Origin: Pseudomonadales bacterium
Lineage (GTDB): Bacteria; Pseudomonadota; Gammaproteobacteria; Pseudomonadales; Azotimanducaceae
Assembly: GCA_024234635.1 (NCBI GenBank)
Contig: JACKNX010000004.1
Location: forward strand, 62,001 to 126,000
Reading direction: 5' to 3'
DNA length: 64,000 nt
This document shows, piece after piece, positions 33,124 through 42,356 of this stretch. Below the pieces are notes generated by a model, which did not search any database, was not told where the DNA came from, and worked only from the letters and a program-made list of their open reading frames with translations. The position numbers and the translations under genes were made by a program. Within the stretch, counting starts at the first letter, position 1; the number at the start of each line of letters is the position of its first letter.

Positions 33124-34087
33124 AGCCGTAACTGCGGTTCAACCCGCCTGCCACCGCGGCGAAGGTATGGAGTTCGTCCTCGCTCAGGGTTTGTCGCCAG
33201 CGATCGTCCAGGACGATGCGACTATCCGAGTCCAGGCGCATGCCGTTGCCAATAACGTGATGGGGCACATCGCGGAAACCATCCAGCGTGGCTATCGGTG
33301 ACAGTCCCAGCGCGGCGAATACGCAATTGACTTCCTGCAGTGGATCTGAACACAGCGCTTCGTAGTTCAGCTGGATCACCGGCAACCCGGGAAGTTGTGC
33401 GAGCAGTGCTTCGGCTTCCTCGTTGCTGCGTCGCCATTCTCTGGCCGCAGCGGCCATGTCGAGGGTATGGTCGTGATTCGCGCCTGTTCCACCGCCGCGC
33501 AGGGAAGCATCCTTGGCATCCGCAAATTCGGCGGGTCGCATATAGGTCAGCGCAACGGCGCGACCGTCACGGATAAGGCGTACCACGTGGATGTCGAGGT
33601 CCGTATGCTCCGCCAGCATTTTCAGCCGCATGCCGACTTTGGAACTTTCCACGACCACCTCCGCGCCGGCTACACGTGCGACGGCGTGTACGAGGTCGCG
33701 GGAGCGCTGCAGCATGATGGGGAGCCCATGTCGCCATTCCGGCGATAGCGCAAGGGCGAGTTCCCGCAGTCGTTCCCAGGCTTGTGCGCGGACGAGTGGT
33801 CGAAGAAGGCGTTGAATCCACGGCGACTGGAACACGTCGAAATGTGTACGAGCGAGGTCGTGAATACGAAAGTCGTGCCCATTCGCTACCATTTCCCGAT
33901 TCACCGTCTGCCAGAAATCACAGGACTTCAGCAGTGCATGACAGGAGCATCGATAGCGCTCCGGATCCCCGAGATTCACCGCCTTGAGTTCACCCGCGGT
34001 CACCACCTGGGGATGCGCATTGAGCAACATGGCCAGAAGTGTGGAGCCGGAGTGGCTGGCCGCCATCACGTAGACAAGGCGTGGCAC
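33116..34087 (-). CDS. Sulfotransferase
   Basis: About 323 residues from a GTG at 34087, one base past the stop of the sugar transferase, with GGAG upstream. The PAPS loop is at the N-terminus (VYVMAASHSGSTLLAMLL). The 3'-phosphate motif appears as IHVVRLIRDGRAVALTYM near residue 180. A Cys pair (RCSCHALLKSCDFW) may bind metal or form a disulfide. Lodged between the initiating transferase and flippase genes, it probably sulfates a sugar of the repeat unit. Confidence 0.85.
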   Translation of the reverse strand: MPRLVYVMAASHSGSTLLAMLLNAHPQVVTAGELKAVNLGDPERYRCSCHALLKSCDFWQTVNREMVANGHDFRIHDLARTHFDVFQSPWIQRLLRPLVRAQAWERLRELALALSPEWRHGLPIMLQRSRDLVHAVARVAGAEVVVESSKVGMRLKMLAEHTDLDIHVVRLIRDGRAVALTYMRPAEFADAKDASLRGGGTGANHDHTLDMAAAAREWRRSNEEAEALLAQLPGLPVIQLNYEALCSDPLQEVNCVFAALGLSPIATLDGFRDVPHHVIGNGMRLDSDSRIVLDDRWRQTLSEDELHTFAAVAGGLNRSYGYV

Positions 34088-34088
34088 C

Positions 34089-35495
34089 TCAACTGGCTCC
34101 GGAGCCACGCAGGACGACGGGAATGGTAAGCAGCAGAATCTTGAAATCCAGTCCGAGCGACCAGGTATCGATGTATTGGAGATCGAGTTCCAGCCACCGA
34201 TCGAATGACAATTTGCTGCGCCCCATGACTTCACGCAGGCAGACGATTCCCGGACGCACGCTGAAACGTTTTCGCTGAATGCCTTTGTCGAACAGGTTGA
34301 CGTCGCGAACGGACATCGCCCGAGGACCGACCAGGCTCATGTCACCTTTGAACACATTGATGAGCTGGGGAATTTCATCGAGGCTGGTCTTGCGGATGAA
34401 GCGACCCACGCGGGTAATACGCGGGTCATTGGTCATCTTGAAGATCGGTCCTTCGGCTTCGTTGAGATGTTCGATATCTTTGAGGCGCTCTTCAGCGTCG
34501 ATGAACATGCTTCGGAACTTGATCATGCGGAAACGCCGCTTGTGCAACCCTACCCGCTCCTGCAGGAAGAACACCGGCCCCGCGGAGTCGAGCTTGACCG
34601 CGATCGCCACCAGCACGAACAGCGGTACCAGCACCGGCAAGGCCAGCGATACCAGCACGATATCGACAATGCGCTTCACGACCAGCTTGTTCTCGTTGAG
34701 CACCACCGGGCTGAAGCTGAGCAGCGGCACGCGATCGTGATATTCCAGCCTGACTTCGCCGCCCACGTCGTAGAAGTCCGCCAGCAGTTTCAGCGCAATG
34801 CCCTGCTCCTGGCAGGCATCGGCGATGGTGCCGATATCGTTGAGACGCGAACGTGGTAGTGCGACCACGAGCTCATCCACAACCTGTTCGGAAATGATGC
34901 GATCGATGTCGTCCAGCGTGCCGATCACCGTCGCCCCATCACATACCCGGCCCACCAGCGTGGGATCCGGATCGACACAACCGATCACTTCCATACCCCA
35001 CTCGGAGTTCGGCATGATGTTGTTCAGGTAGAAACGCGCGCGCGGTCCCGAACCGACGATAAGGACCTTGGTGTAGTTCTCCCGGCTTTCGACGCGAATG
35101 CTGAAATACCACCAGCGCAGGAACAGACGTACCGAAACCAGTGCGATGAAGTTGAGAACCAGCGCAGTTACCAGGACCATCCGGCTGATGAGCTTCAGAT
35201 CGAAAAGGAAAACCACCGCGACCAGGATCGCGAACAGCAGCAGGTTGTAGCGACCCATATCGAGCATGATCCGGGTTACCGACTGCCCCGCCAGCGTCGG
35301 TTTGACCATCCCGGACAGCGGGGCTGCAAGTAGTCCCAGCACGACCAGAAGCACGATATGCTCCGTCCATGCGGGGCCGGACAGCTCGCCAAGCTGGAAG
35401 CCCAGAGCACAGATCACCGCGTAGACGGCACCCGTCGTGCTGGTATCCAGAACGATCAGCAGTTTGCGTAGCAGCTTTACCTTGGAAATCGTCAT
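34089..35495 (-). CDS. Exopolysaccharide initiating phosphoglycosyl transferase
   Basis: A 468-residue polyprenyl glycosylphosphotransferase. Five N-terminal hydrophobic helices are followed by a nucleotide-binding-like section (VLIVGSGPRARFYLNNIM) and the catalytic domain: KRIVDIVLVSLALPVLVPLF, FLQERVGLHKRRFRMIKFRS, DEIPQLINVFKGDMSLVGPR and RPGIVCLREVMGRSKLSFD. It would start repeat-unit synthesis by transferring a hexose-1-phosphate to undecaprenyl phosphate. This is the second such enzyme in the window (compare 9396). Confidence 0.9.
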   Translation of the reverse strand: MTISKVKLLRKLLIVLDTSTTGAVYAVICALGFQLGELSGPAWTEHIVLLVVLGLLAAPLSGMVKPTLAGQSVTRIMLDMGRYNLLLFAILVAVVFLFDLKLISRMVLVTALVLNFIALVSVRLFLRWWYFSIRVESRENYTKVLIVGSGPRARFYLNNIMPNSEWGMEVIGCVDPDPTLVGRVCDGATVIGTLDDIDRIISEQVVDELVVALPRSRLNDIGTIADACQEQGIALKLLADFYDVGGEVRLEYHDRVPLLSFSPVVLNENKLVVKRIVDIVLVSLALPVLVPLFVLVAIAVKLDSAGPVFFLQERVGLHKRRFRMIKFRSMFIDAEERLKDIEHLNEAEGPIFKMTNDPRITRVGRFIRKTSLDEIPQLINVFKGDMSLVGPRAMSVRDVNLFDKGIQRKRFSVRPGIVCLREVMGRSKLSFDRWLELDLQYIDTWSLGLDFKILLLTIPVVLRGSGAS

Positions 35496-35506
35496 GATTC
35501 GCCTGT

Positions 35507-37093
35507 TTATCGCAACAGGCTGTCCAGTGCCTGTGTGGTCCAGTTCATGCTCAGCACGATGGCCGCATACAGTGCGACGAAACCGAGGGTGCCGGTAAGA
35601 AAGCCGGTCAGTTCGGTTTTGCGGCGCAGCGCCACCGCCGGGCTGATGAACATCGAGACGCTGCCGAGTACCGGGATTCCCTCGCGGGCAAGGATACCTT
35701 CACTCGAGTATGCGGGATTGAGTTGATTGAGCACGAAGGTCAGCCCGCCGGCAACCGCCAGCGAAACGACAAACACCGCGATCAACAGGATCAGGCGCTT
35801 TGGCGACACGGGTGTGATATCCGCCTTCGGTGGTTCGATCACATTGAACGTGATGACGTCCTGTTCATTCCCAACGCGTCCGATACGTTCCTTTTCCGCC
35901 TGCAGGCGCACTTCATCGTATAGACCCCGCCACTTGTCGTAGTCCCGGGTCAGTTCGATGAAGGCGCGTTCAAGCTCGGGTGCGGAGTTCATCCGTGTCT
36001 CCAGTGCTTGTACGGCTTTGCGGGCATCGCTGAGCTGGCTGTCGAGTTCGGCTATGGCAAGGTTCGACTGGCTCAGATTCAGCTGGATCTGCACATAGAC
36101 CGGATTGGATGCCTGGCGCGCGCCGTCGGGCCCCTGACTGGTCGCCGCTTCCGCCAGTTCCTTGTTCAGCTGGTCGCGGAGTATGACCAGTTGCTGGTCG
36201 ATGCCGGCAACGTCCGGGTGTTCTTTGGTAAAGGACAGCAGCAACTGGCCGCGCTGGGCTTCCATCTGGCTGATCATCGCGCGCGTGCGGGCGCCGGGAA
36301 CCAGCGAATTGAGCTCTGACTGTTCCTTGCCACTGGCCGCGGCATAGGGGTCCACCTTGGAGAGTTGTCGTCGCAGTTCGTCGCGCTTGTTGGACTCTAC
36401 CTTGCGGGCGCGTTCGATGCGCGCCACCTCGCCCCGGGCCGTCTGCAGACGTTCGAATACGCCGCCGCTGCCATCAGCCGTGGGAACAAAACCCGGATTT
36501 TCGCGCTTGAAGCTTTCCAGCTTGGTTTCCGTTTCGCTGAGCAGGTTCCGGTAGTAGTCAAGCTGACTAACCAGGAAATCGCCGGCGCGGCTGCTGTCCT
36601 TCTCGCGGAGATTGACCACATTGTTTTCGAATCCTTCGAGGATGTGCTCCACCACGGCGACCGCCTTGTCACGGTCCGTATGCTGATAGGTGACCGTAAA
36701 CAGGTTCTGCCCTTCGTCGCCCGAGCCGCTTTCCAGTTCGAGACGTTTCATCACCGAGCCGACCAGCGCCTCCATGTCCTCTTCGTCCCGCACCTTGTCG
36801 TCGAGACCAACGGTATGGATGACCGCCTCGATTTGCGGACGTCCGAGCAGGGCCTGCCGTACGAGGAATACCGGTGAGGAAACATTGGGCGACATGCCAA
36901 GCTTGCTGACGACATCGCGCAGGCGTGAGCTGGCGTCGATGTAGAACTTCGCCTGGGACTCGTAGACGTTGGGCAGGCTGAGGACAAGCAGTCCGCCAAG
37001 CAAGCCGATCGTCCACATGGCAGTCATGCCCGCCCGACGGAAACGCCACATCTGTCGCAATGTGTCTAGCAGAAGCTGGTAGAGGTCTCTCAT
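35507..37093 (-). CDS. Polysaccharide chain-length determinant (Wzz/GumC-like)
   Basis: A 528-residue protein with transmembrane segments near residues 22-42 and at the C-terminus (FVALYAAIVLSMNW), plus one near 440 (LILLIAVFVVSLAVAGGL). A long coiled-coil periplasmic region lies between. Landmarks are VYESQAKFYIDASSRLRDVV near the first helix and the Pro-rich PPKADITPVSPKRLI before the second. The length and termini fit the exosortase-associated chain-length protein group. No tyrosine kinase domain is fused and none is encoded in the window. Confidence 0.87.
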   Translation of the reverse strand: MRDLYQLLLDTLRQMWRFRRAGMTAMWTIGLLGGLLVLSLPNVYESQAKFYIDASSRLRDVVSKLGMSPNVSSPVFLVRQALLGRPQIEAVIHTVGLDDKVRDEEDMEALVGSVMKRLELESGSGDEGQNLFTVTYQHTDRDKAVAVVEHILEGFENNVVNLREKDSSRAGDFLVSQLDYYRNLLSETETKLESFKRENPGFVPTADGSGGVFERLQTARGEVARIERARKVESNKRDELRRQLSKVDPYAAASGKEQSELNSLVPGARTRAMISQMEAQRGQLLLSFTKEHPDVAGIDQQLVILRDQLNKELAEAATSQGPDGARQASNPVYVQIQLNLSQSNLAIAELDSQLSDARKAVQALETRMNSAPELERAFIELTRDYDKWRGLYDEVRLQAEKERIGRVGNEQDVITFNVIEPPKADITPVSPKRLILLIAVFVVSLAVAGGLTFVLNQLNPAYSSEGILAREGIPVLGSVSMFISPAVALRRKTELTGFLTGTLGFVALYAAIVLSMNWTTQALDSLLR

Positions 37094-37156
37094 TCAAACC
37101 ATCCTTTGTTCAACGCGTTTCCGTCGCTGCACGAAACGCAGCGTCCGGGTTGACCA

Positions 37157-38254
37157 TCAATCCAGGAGAATCCGGGCAATTCGCTCCGCAGCCTTACCGT
37201 CCCAGTAACGCGGGACACGGCGTTCCGCGCTGTGCATGTGAGGATGATCGTTGAATGCCCGCCAGATCGCTTCCGGATTGGTCCCGCTCAACATGTTGGT
37301 ACCCTGGCTCACGGTCACGGGCCTCTCGGTGTTTTCGCGCATCGTGATGCAGGGCACGCCGAGTATCGTGGTTTCTTCCTGCACGCCACCACTATCGGTC
37401 AGCACCATACGGGCGTTTGCGGTGCAGCAGATGAAATCGAGATAGCCGAGCGAGTCGACCAGTTTGACGCATCCTTTTGATAAAAGACTCTGCAGGCCGA
37501 ATTGCTCGATCTGATACTTGGTGCGGGGATGCAGAGGCCACAACAAGGGGAGTTGCTGACTGACCCGCACCAGGACGGCAATGAGGGATTTCAGCCCACA
37601 GGCGTCATCCACGTTGCTCGGCCGGTGGAGCGTGACGACGCCATACTTGCCGGCGCTGAGACCGAAACGCTCCTGTGTCCTGCGAGCCAGCGCGGCATCG
37701 CGATGCTTGAGCAACGTATCGATCATCACATTACCCACGAAATGAATGCGCTTGTCGTCGATGCCTTCGCGCAGCAGGTTGTCGCGCGCACCCTCCTCCG
37801 TGGTGAACAGCCAGTCCGAGATCTGATCGGTAAGTATCCGGTTGATTTCTTCCGGCATGGACCGGTCGAAGGAGCGCAGACCCGCTTCCACGTGCACGAT
37901 CGGGATGCCCAGTTTGGCCGCGTCCAGGGCACAGGCGATGGTGGAGTTGACGTCGCCAACCACCAGCATGCGGTCCGGCCGGTTGTCCCTCAGGACCTCC
38001 TCGAAGGCGATCATGACGCGCCCCGTCTGCGCGCCGTGGGAGCCGGAACCCACGTTCAGATTGATGTCCGGCTTCGGCAGCCCAAGTTCATCGAACAGAA
38101 GTTTCGACAGCTCTGGTGTGTAGTGCTGTCCGGTGTGCACCAGCAATTGCTCGACATGCCTTCCGCGCGATTCGGCTTCTTTTGCGAGCGCTTCGATGAG
38201 CGGCGCAACTTTCATCAGATTGGGTCGCGCGCCGACCACATGCACGATCTTCAT
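37157..38254 (-). CDS. wecB: UDP-N-acetylglucosamine 2-epimerase (non-hydrolysing)
   Basis: A 365-residue WecB-type enzyme converting UDP-GlcNAc to UDP-ManNAc. Motifs: VVGARPNLMKVAPLIEAL, LVHTGQHYTPELS, MLVVGDVNSTIACA, HVEAGLRSFDRSMPEEINR and LTDSGGVQEET near the C-terminus. It is the first gene of the minus-strand polysaccharide run. No WecC dehydrogenase is encoded in the window, so ManNAc itself is the simplest product, and the GT26 enzyme at 29354 is a plausible user. Confidence 0.92.
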   Translation of the reverse strand: MKIVHVVGARPNLMKVAPLIEALAKEAESRGRHVEQLLVHTGQHYTPELSKLLFDELGLPKPDINLNVGSGSHGAQTGRVMIAFEEVLRDNRPDRMLVVGDVNSTIACALDAAKLGIPIVHVEAGLRSFDRSMPEEINRILTDQISDWLFTTEEGARDNLLREGIDDKRIHFVGNVMIDTLLKHRDAALARRTQERFGLSAGKYGVVTLHRPSNVDDACGLKSLIAVLVRVSQQLPLLWPLHPRTKYQIEQFGLQSLLSKGCVKLVDSLGYLDFICCTANARMVLTDSGGVQEETTILGVPCITMRENTERPVTVSQGTNMLSGTNPEAIWRAFNDHPHMHSAERRVPRYWDGKAAERIARILLD

Positions 38255-38389
38255 CGGTTGCCCGATATCCTTGAGTAGAAGGCAACATCTTATCGGGCGT
38301 CCGTTTCGGAGGGCGTGATGAGGTTATGATTCTCTGTACACAGATGGTAAAAAATGTTGCGTTTCGACGGCGGTTGTAAATAGCTTGTC
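38255..38389 (-). promoter_or_regulatory. Upstream region of the polysaccharide operon
   Basis: The 135 bases before wecB should hold the main promoter of the 24-kb operon. Reading the minus strand, TTTACA about 120 bases before the ATG and TTTACC with a downstream ATAACC at about 18 bases are possible -35/-10 pairs. An inverted repeat TCTGT/ACAGA with a two-base centre lies between the latter pair, so it could be an operator. All of this is visual judgement. Confidence 0.3.
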
Positions 38390-38419
38390 AGCGCCAGCGT
38401 CCTGGAGAACGCTGGCGCT
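38390..38419. terminator. Perfect hairpin after acyl-CoA dehydrogenase gene
   Basis: AGCGCCAGCGT (38390-38400) pairs perfectly with ACGCTGGCGCT (38409-38419) around an eight-base loop. It lies 30 bases beyond the stop of the minus-strand acyl-CoA dehydrogenase gene and upstream of the wecB promoter region. No long T-run follows, but position suggests that it separates the two transcription units. Confidence 0.55.
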
Positions 38420-38448
38420 TACGATCCGCTCGTATTGCAACCCGTGGT

Positions 38449-39663
38449 CTATAGACCGAGTACCAGTTTCGACATGATGTTGCGCTGAATCTCGTTGGAG
38501 CCGGCGTAAATACTGACCTTGCGGGTGTTGAAGTAGTCCTGTGCAACGCCGTTGTGGGCAGCCGGGCCGATGGCCTGGAAGTTGTCGTCATCCGCGGGCG
38601 TCGACTCGTCCAGTGGCGCCATGTACGCACCGGCGATCGCCATTGCCAGTTCCGTCACTGCCTGTTGCAGTTCAGTCCCTCGGGTTTTGAGGATGGAAGA
38701 CTCCGGCCCGACGTTCTGGCCAGCTGACAGTGCGCCAAGAATGCGCAGCTCGGTATATTCCATAGCCAGCAGCTCAACCTGGATCTGATCGAACCGGGTC
38801 TTGAACGCGGGATCGTCCGCTATCACCCCTCCCCGACCATCCGGCGTCGCCCTGGCGATGCCATCAAGGTGCTGCATCGCGCCTTTCAGGGCAGGCGAAT
38901 AGGCGTTACCCCGCTCGAATTCCAGCAGGTATTTTGCGCAGGTCCAGCCCTTTCCCTGCTCGCCCACCAGATTTTCCTTCGGTACGACAACGTCGGTGAA
39001 ATACACCATGTTGATCTCCTGGTAGCCCGGCTTGGGCTGGTCCAGGGTGATGATGGGCCTGACCTCGATACCCGGCGACTTCATGTCGATGAGCAGAAAG
39101 CTGATACCGAGCTGGGTCTTCGCTTCCTGACTGGTACGCACGAGGCAGAAAATCCAGTCGGCGTACTGCGCCAGCGTGGTCCAGGTCTTCACGCCATTCA
39201 CCACGTAGTGGTCGCCGCGATCCTCGGCACGTGTCTTCAGGGACGCCAGGTCGGACCCTGACCCGGGCTCCGAGTAGCCCTGACACCACCAGACGTTGGT
39301 GGCGAGAATGTCGGGCAGATACTTCTGTTTCTGCTCCGGGGTGCCGAATTTCATGATCACCGGCGCCACCATGGTGATACCGAAGGGAATCACGCCGGGA
39401 GCGCCCACGCGGGCGCATTCCAGTTCGAAGATGTAATTCTGCATCGCCGAAAAACGTGCACCGCCATACTCCGCCGGCCAGTTGCGTGCTGCCCAGCCCC
39501 GCTCTGCAAGACGCTTCTGCCAGGCCACTCGATCAGCCTTGGACAGACGCTCCAGGGCGCTGCGTCGCTGCTTTTCGCGCATCGACTGCGGCCAGGCTGT
39601 TTCCAGCCAGGTGCGGACTTCCGTCTGGAACTGGCGATCGGCTTCCGAAAAACTCACATCCAA
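38449..39663 (-). CDS. Acyl-CoA dehydrogenase
   Basis: A 404-residue FAD-dependent dehydrogenase. It has the full ACAD set: RGWAARNWPAEYGGARFSAM, WCQGYSEPGSGSDLASLKT (flavin-binding segment), VVNGVKTWTTLAQYAD and a C-terminal KVSIYAGSNEIQRNIMSKLV. In the last motif the usual E-G-T region reads A-G-S, so the base may come from a different position, as in some long-chain and steroid-type ACADs. It is the distal gene of a run that also includes a thiolase and a second dehydrogenase. Confidence 0.87.
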   Translation of the reverse strand: MDVSFSEADRQFQTEVRTWLETAWPQSMREKQRRSALERLSKADRVAWQKRLAERGWAARNWPAEYGGARFSAMQNYIFELECARVGAPGVIPFGITMVAPVIMKFGTPEQKQKYLPDILATNVWWCQGYSEPGSGSDLASLKTRAEDRGDHYVVNGVKTWTTLAQYADWIFCLVRTSQEAKTQLGISFLLIDMKSPGIEVRPIITLDQPKPGYQEINMVYFTDVVVPKENLVGEQGKGWTCAKYLLEFERGNAYSPALKGAMQHLDGIARATPDGRGGVIADDPAFKTRFDQIQVELLAMEYTELRILGALSAGQNVGPESSILKTRGTELQQAVTELAMAIAGAYMAPLDESTPADDDNFQAIGPAAHNGVAQDYFNTRKVSIYAGSNEIQRNIMSKLVLGL

Positions 39664-39749
39664 GGGTAGGTCTCCGACTGTCGTGGCCGGCGCATGTTAC
39701 CAGCGAATCGTGGCGTCGTGTGCCGGGAACCGGTACACGTTTTCCGGTG

Positions 39750-40763
39750 TCAGGGGCGAGCTTTTAGCCCAAGCTCGGGGGCCAGGAGCTCATAGACATG
39801 CTGCCGCGACGCAAAGTCCGGGGTGATCGAAACAATGCTGAGTTCGTCTGCTCCGTGGTCGGCTGCCAGCTGACGGAGCGCGGCGCCGACAACCGGTGCG
39901 GTGCCCGTGAACTGACGCCGTCTACGTGCTTCAAGCAGCTTCTCGTCTTCTTCCGTAATCTTTTGATTAAGAACGGTTTCCATATTCGGAAACGGCGCAA
40001 ACTCGCCGCGTTCGAAGCGCAATCGCCACATTTCGCCGCTGCGTGCCAGCTGCATGGCTTCGGCGTCGGTGTCGGCGCAGATGGCAGCAACGCCGAGACC
40101 GAGGCGCGGTCGCTCCAGCCAGGCGCTGGGCCGAAAGTCACGCCGATAGACCTTCGACGCCTTCTCCAGTTGCGACGCGCTGATGAAATGGGCATAGCAG
40201 AAAGGCAGGCCAAAATGCGCTGCCAGCATGGCGCCATCGGGTGAGGAACCGAGTACCCAGACCTGGGGGCTGACCGCAGGCTCCGGCAGCGCCTGCACGG
40301 GAGCCAGCGCCTCCGTGAAGGGTGTCGTACCACGAACAAAGGCAAGCAGATCGGCAAGTCGTGCAGCAAAGTACTCCAGACCGAGGCGGGACCCGTAAGC
40401 AAGCGCGACGGCGGTTAGTTGGTCCCCTCCGGGTGCCCGACCGATGCCGAGATCGACGCGGTCGGGATGGAGGGTTGCCAGCACCCGGAATACCTCGGCC
40501 ACCTTCAGCGGGCTGTAGTGCATCAGCATCACACCGCCCGAGCCGACACGGATGTGGCGGGTGGCCGCGGCGATGTGGGCAACCAGAATTTCCGGCGCGG
40601 AACCAGCGAAGCTGCCGGAGGCATGATGTTCCGCGACCCAGTACCTGTGATAACCCAGCCGCTCCGCGGTTCGGGCCAGCGCGACGCTGTTGGCCAGGGC
40701 GTCAGCGGCGGTCTCGCCCTCGATGATCGGGGACTGGTCCAGCACCCCGACGGAAAGCGTCAT
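39750..40763 (-). CDS. LLM-class flavin-dependent oxidoreductase
   Basis: A 337-residue luciferase-like monooxygenase family protein. SVGVLDQSPIIEGETAADAL at the N-terminus, RYWVAEHHASGSFAGSAPEI, HIRVGSGGVMLMHYSPLKVA and RVDLGIGRAPGGD are standard for the MsnO8-like subgroup. These proteins use reduced FMN or F420; the subgroup is poorly characterised. The ATG overlaps the stop of the upstream dehydrogenase as ATGA, so they are co-expressed. Confidence 0.85.
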   Translation of the reverse strand: MTLSVGVLDQSPIIEGETAADALANSVALARTAERLGYHRYWVAEHHASGSFAGSAPEILVAHIAAATRHIRVGSGGVMLMHYSPLKVAEVFRVLATLHPDRVDLGIGRAPGGDQLTAVALAYGSRLGLEYFAARLADLLAFVRGTTPFTEALAPVQALPEPAVSPQVWVLGSSPDGAMLAAHFGLPFCYAHFISASQLEKASKVYRRDFRPSAWLERPRLGLGVAAICADTDAEAMQLARSGEMWRLRFERGEFAPFPNMETVLNQKITEEDEKLLEARRRRQFTGTAPVVGAALRQLAADHGADELSIVSITPDFASRQHVYELLAPELGLKARP

Positions 40764-42352
40764 GCGCGCGCCCGCGCGACGAGGTCCTTGCCGACAACGC
40801 GAATGGCCAGTGTTTCCTCGGCGCCTTCGAATATGGACAGTACGCGGGCGTCCACAAAGTAGCGGCTGACGTCCGTTTCCTCGGCGTAGCCCATGCCACC
40901 ATGGATCTGCATGGCTTCGCGGCTAACCCACTCCGCGGCCCGGCAGGCGAGCAGTTTGACCAGGCTGGCTTCCATGGCGCCCTGCCCAGCATCCATGAGC
41001 CGGGCGACATGGTAGGTGAACTGCTGGCAGGCAAGCAGGCTCATGCCCATACGGGCGATCTTCACCTGTGTCAGTGGGTAATCGGCCAGTGCCTTGCCGA
41101 AGACCTGGCGCGCCTGGCCATAGCGGATGGCTGCCTGCAGCGAGGCCTGCATGATGCCGCAGGCGCGTGCGGCGGTCTGCAACCGTCCACCCATGAAGCC
41201 GCGCATGGTGAAGTAGAAACCACGTCCCTCGCCCGCTGCCTCACCGATGAGGTTGTTGGCCGGGACGAAGTAGTCGTCGTAACGGACTTCGAAGGAGTGC
41301 ATGCCCCGGTAGCCGATGGTCGGTATGGCCCGGCCTGTCATGCAGCCGCCATGTGGTTGTTCGTGGCGGAAGTCGTGGCCGTCGGTGGCCGGCTTTTCGA
41401 CTACGAACAGCGACAGGCCTTTGTGCAGCGGCCGGGCGTCGGGATGTGTGCGTGCGAGCACCAGGATGGCGCCGGCTTTGCCAGCGAAGGTGCACCAGGT
41501 CTTGTTGCCGGTGAGCCGCCAGCCGCCGTCCACGCGCGCGGCGCGCAGGGTGACAGCCGCAACGTCGGAGCCGGTATCGGGTTCGGTGACGGAAATGGCG
41601 CACAGTGGTTCACCCGCTGCGAGCCCTGGCAGCCAGCGTGCCTGTTGTTCCCCGGTGCCCCCCTCCATGATTGCACGTGCCATGATTTCCGGGCGGGTGA
41701 TGAGACTGCCCGCGGCGCCCAGTGAGGCGCTGGACAGCGCCTGTGTGACCACCACCATGCCCAGGCTGTCCTCGTGATCGTCCGGCTTCAGGCCGCCGAA
41801 ACGGGTCGGTACGGACAGTCCGAAACAGCCCATCGCTTTCAGCGGTGTGAGAATTGCATCCGGAATGATCAGGTCATCGCGATGTATGGCGGCGGCCAGT
41901 GGCGCGACCACGTCGTGCCCGAACTGTTCGAAACTGTCCCGCATGAGCCGCTTCTCGTCATCCAGCCCATCGGGCAGCGTGGACTGCAGGCGGTCGATGA
42001 AAGCGCTGCCCAGCTCCGCAAGCGTCCGATGACCGAGCCACTCGCTGGCAACTGGCGGCAAGAGGTCCCCGGGCGTCAGGCCGTAGTCCGCGGGACGGGC
42101 GGCGAGGCGTTGATGTACCTGCGCCAGTACCTCGGCCGTATAGGTATCCGCCACTCGCGCGATGAATGCCGCATCGTCGGTGTTGTCTGCCGCAAAACGT
42201 CTCAGCGCTTGTGCGCCATCCAGCTCTGCCTGGCAGAAAGCCAGGTCATAAAGCAGTACCTGCTCACCGTCGAGATCGCCCGTGAGATGCGCACAGGCAC
42301 GGCCGACCAGCGCCCGCTGGGCGGCGAGCGCACTTTCCAGTTCGGTCTTCAT
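40760..42352 (-). CDS. Acyl-CoA dehydrogenase with N-terminal extension
   Basis: About 530 residues from the ATG at 42352 (MKTELESALAAQRALV). The first 130 residues are an extra helical domain. The ACAD core follows: CFGLSVPTRFGGLKPDD, CAISVTEPDTGSDVAAVTLR, LTGNKTWCTFAGKAGAILVL, and C-terminal QIHGGMGYAEETDVSRYFVD, then VLSIFEGAEETLAIRVVG with the E-G segment. It starts four bases after the thiolase stop. The substrate is unknown, but pairing with a SCP-x-like thiolase suggests a branched or cyclic acyl-CoA. Confidence 0.87.
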   Translation of the reverse strand: MKTELESALAAQRALVGRACAHLTGDLDGEQVLLYDLAFCQAELDGAQALRRFAADNTDDAAFIARVADTYTAEVLAQVHQRLAARPADYGLTPGDLLPPVASEWLGHRTLAELGSAFIDRLQSTLPDGLDDEKRLMRDSFEQFGHDVVAPLAAAIHRDDLIIPDAILTPLKAMGCFGLSVPTRFGGLKPDDHEDSLGMVVVTQALSSASLGAAGSLITRPEIMARAIMEGGTGEQQARWLPGLAAGEPLCAISVTEPDTGSDVAAVTLRAARVDGGWRLTGNKTWCTFAGKAGAILVLARTHPDARPLHKGLSLFVVEKPATDGHDFRHEQPHGGCMTGRAIPTIGYRGMHSFEVRYDDYFVPANNLIGEAAGEGRGFYFTMRGFMGGRLQTAARACGIMQASLQAAIRYGQARQVFGKALADYPLTQVKIARMGMSLLACQQFTYHVARLMDAGQGAMEASLVKLLACRAAEWVSREAMQIHGGMGYAEETDVSRYFVDARVLSIFEGAEETLAIRVVGKDLVARARA

Positions 42353-42356
42353 GGGC

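Noticed and set aside
37502..38278. Plus-strand open frame opposite wecB
   Set aside because: wecB on the other strand has full family motifs; the antisense protein has none.
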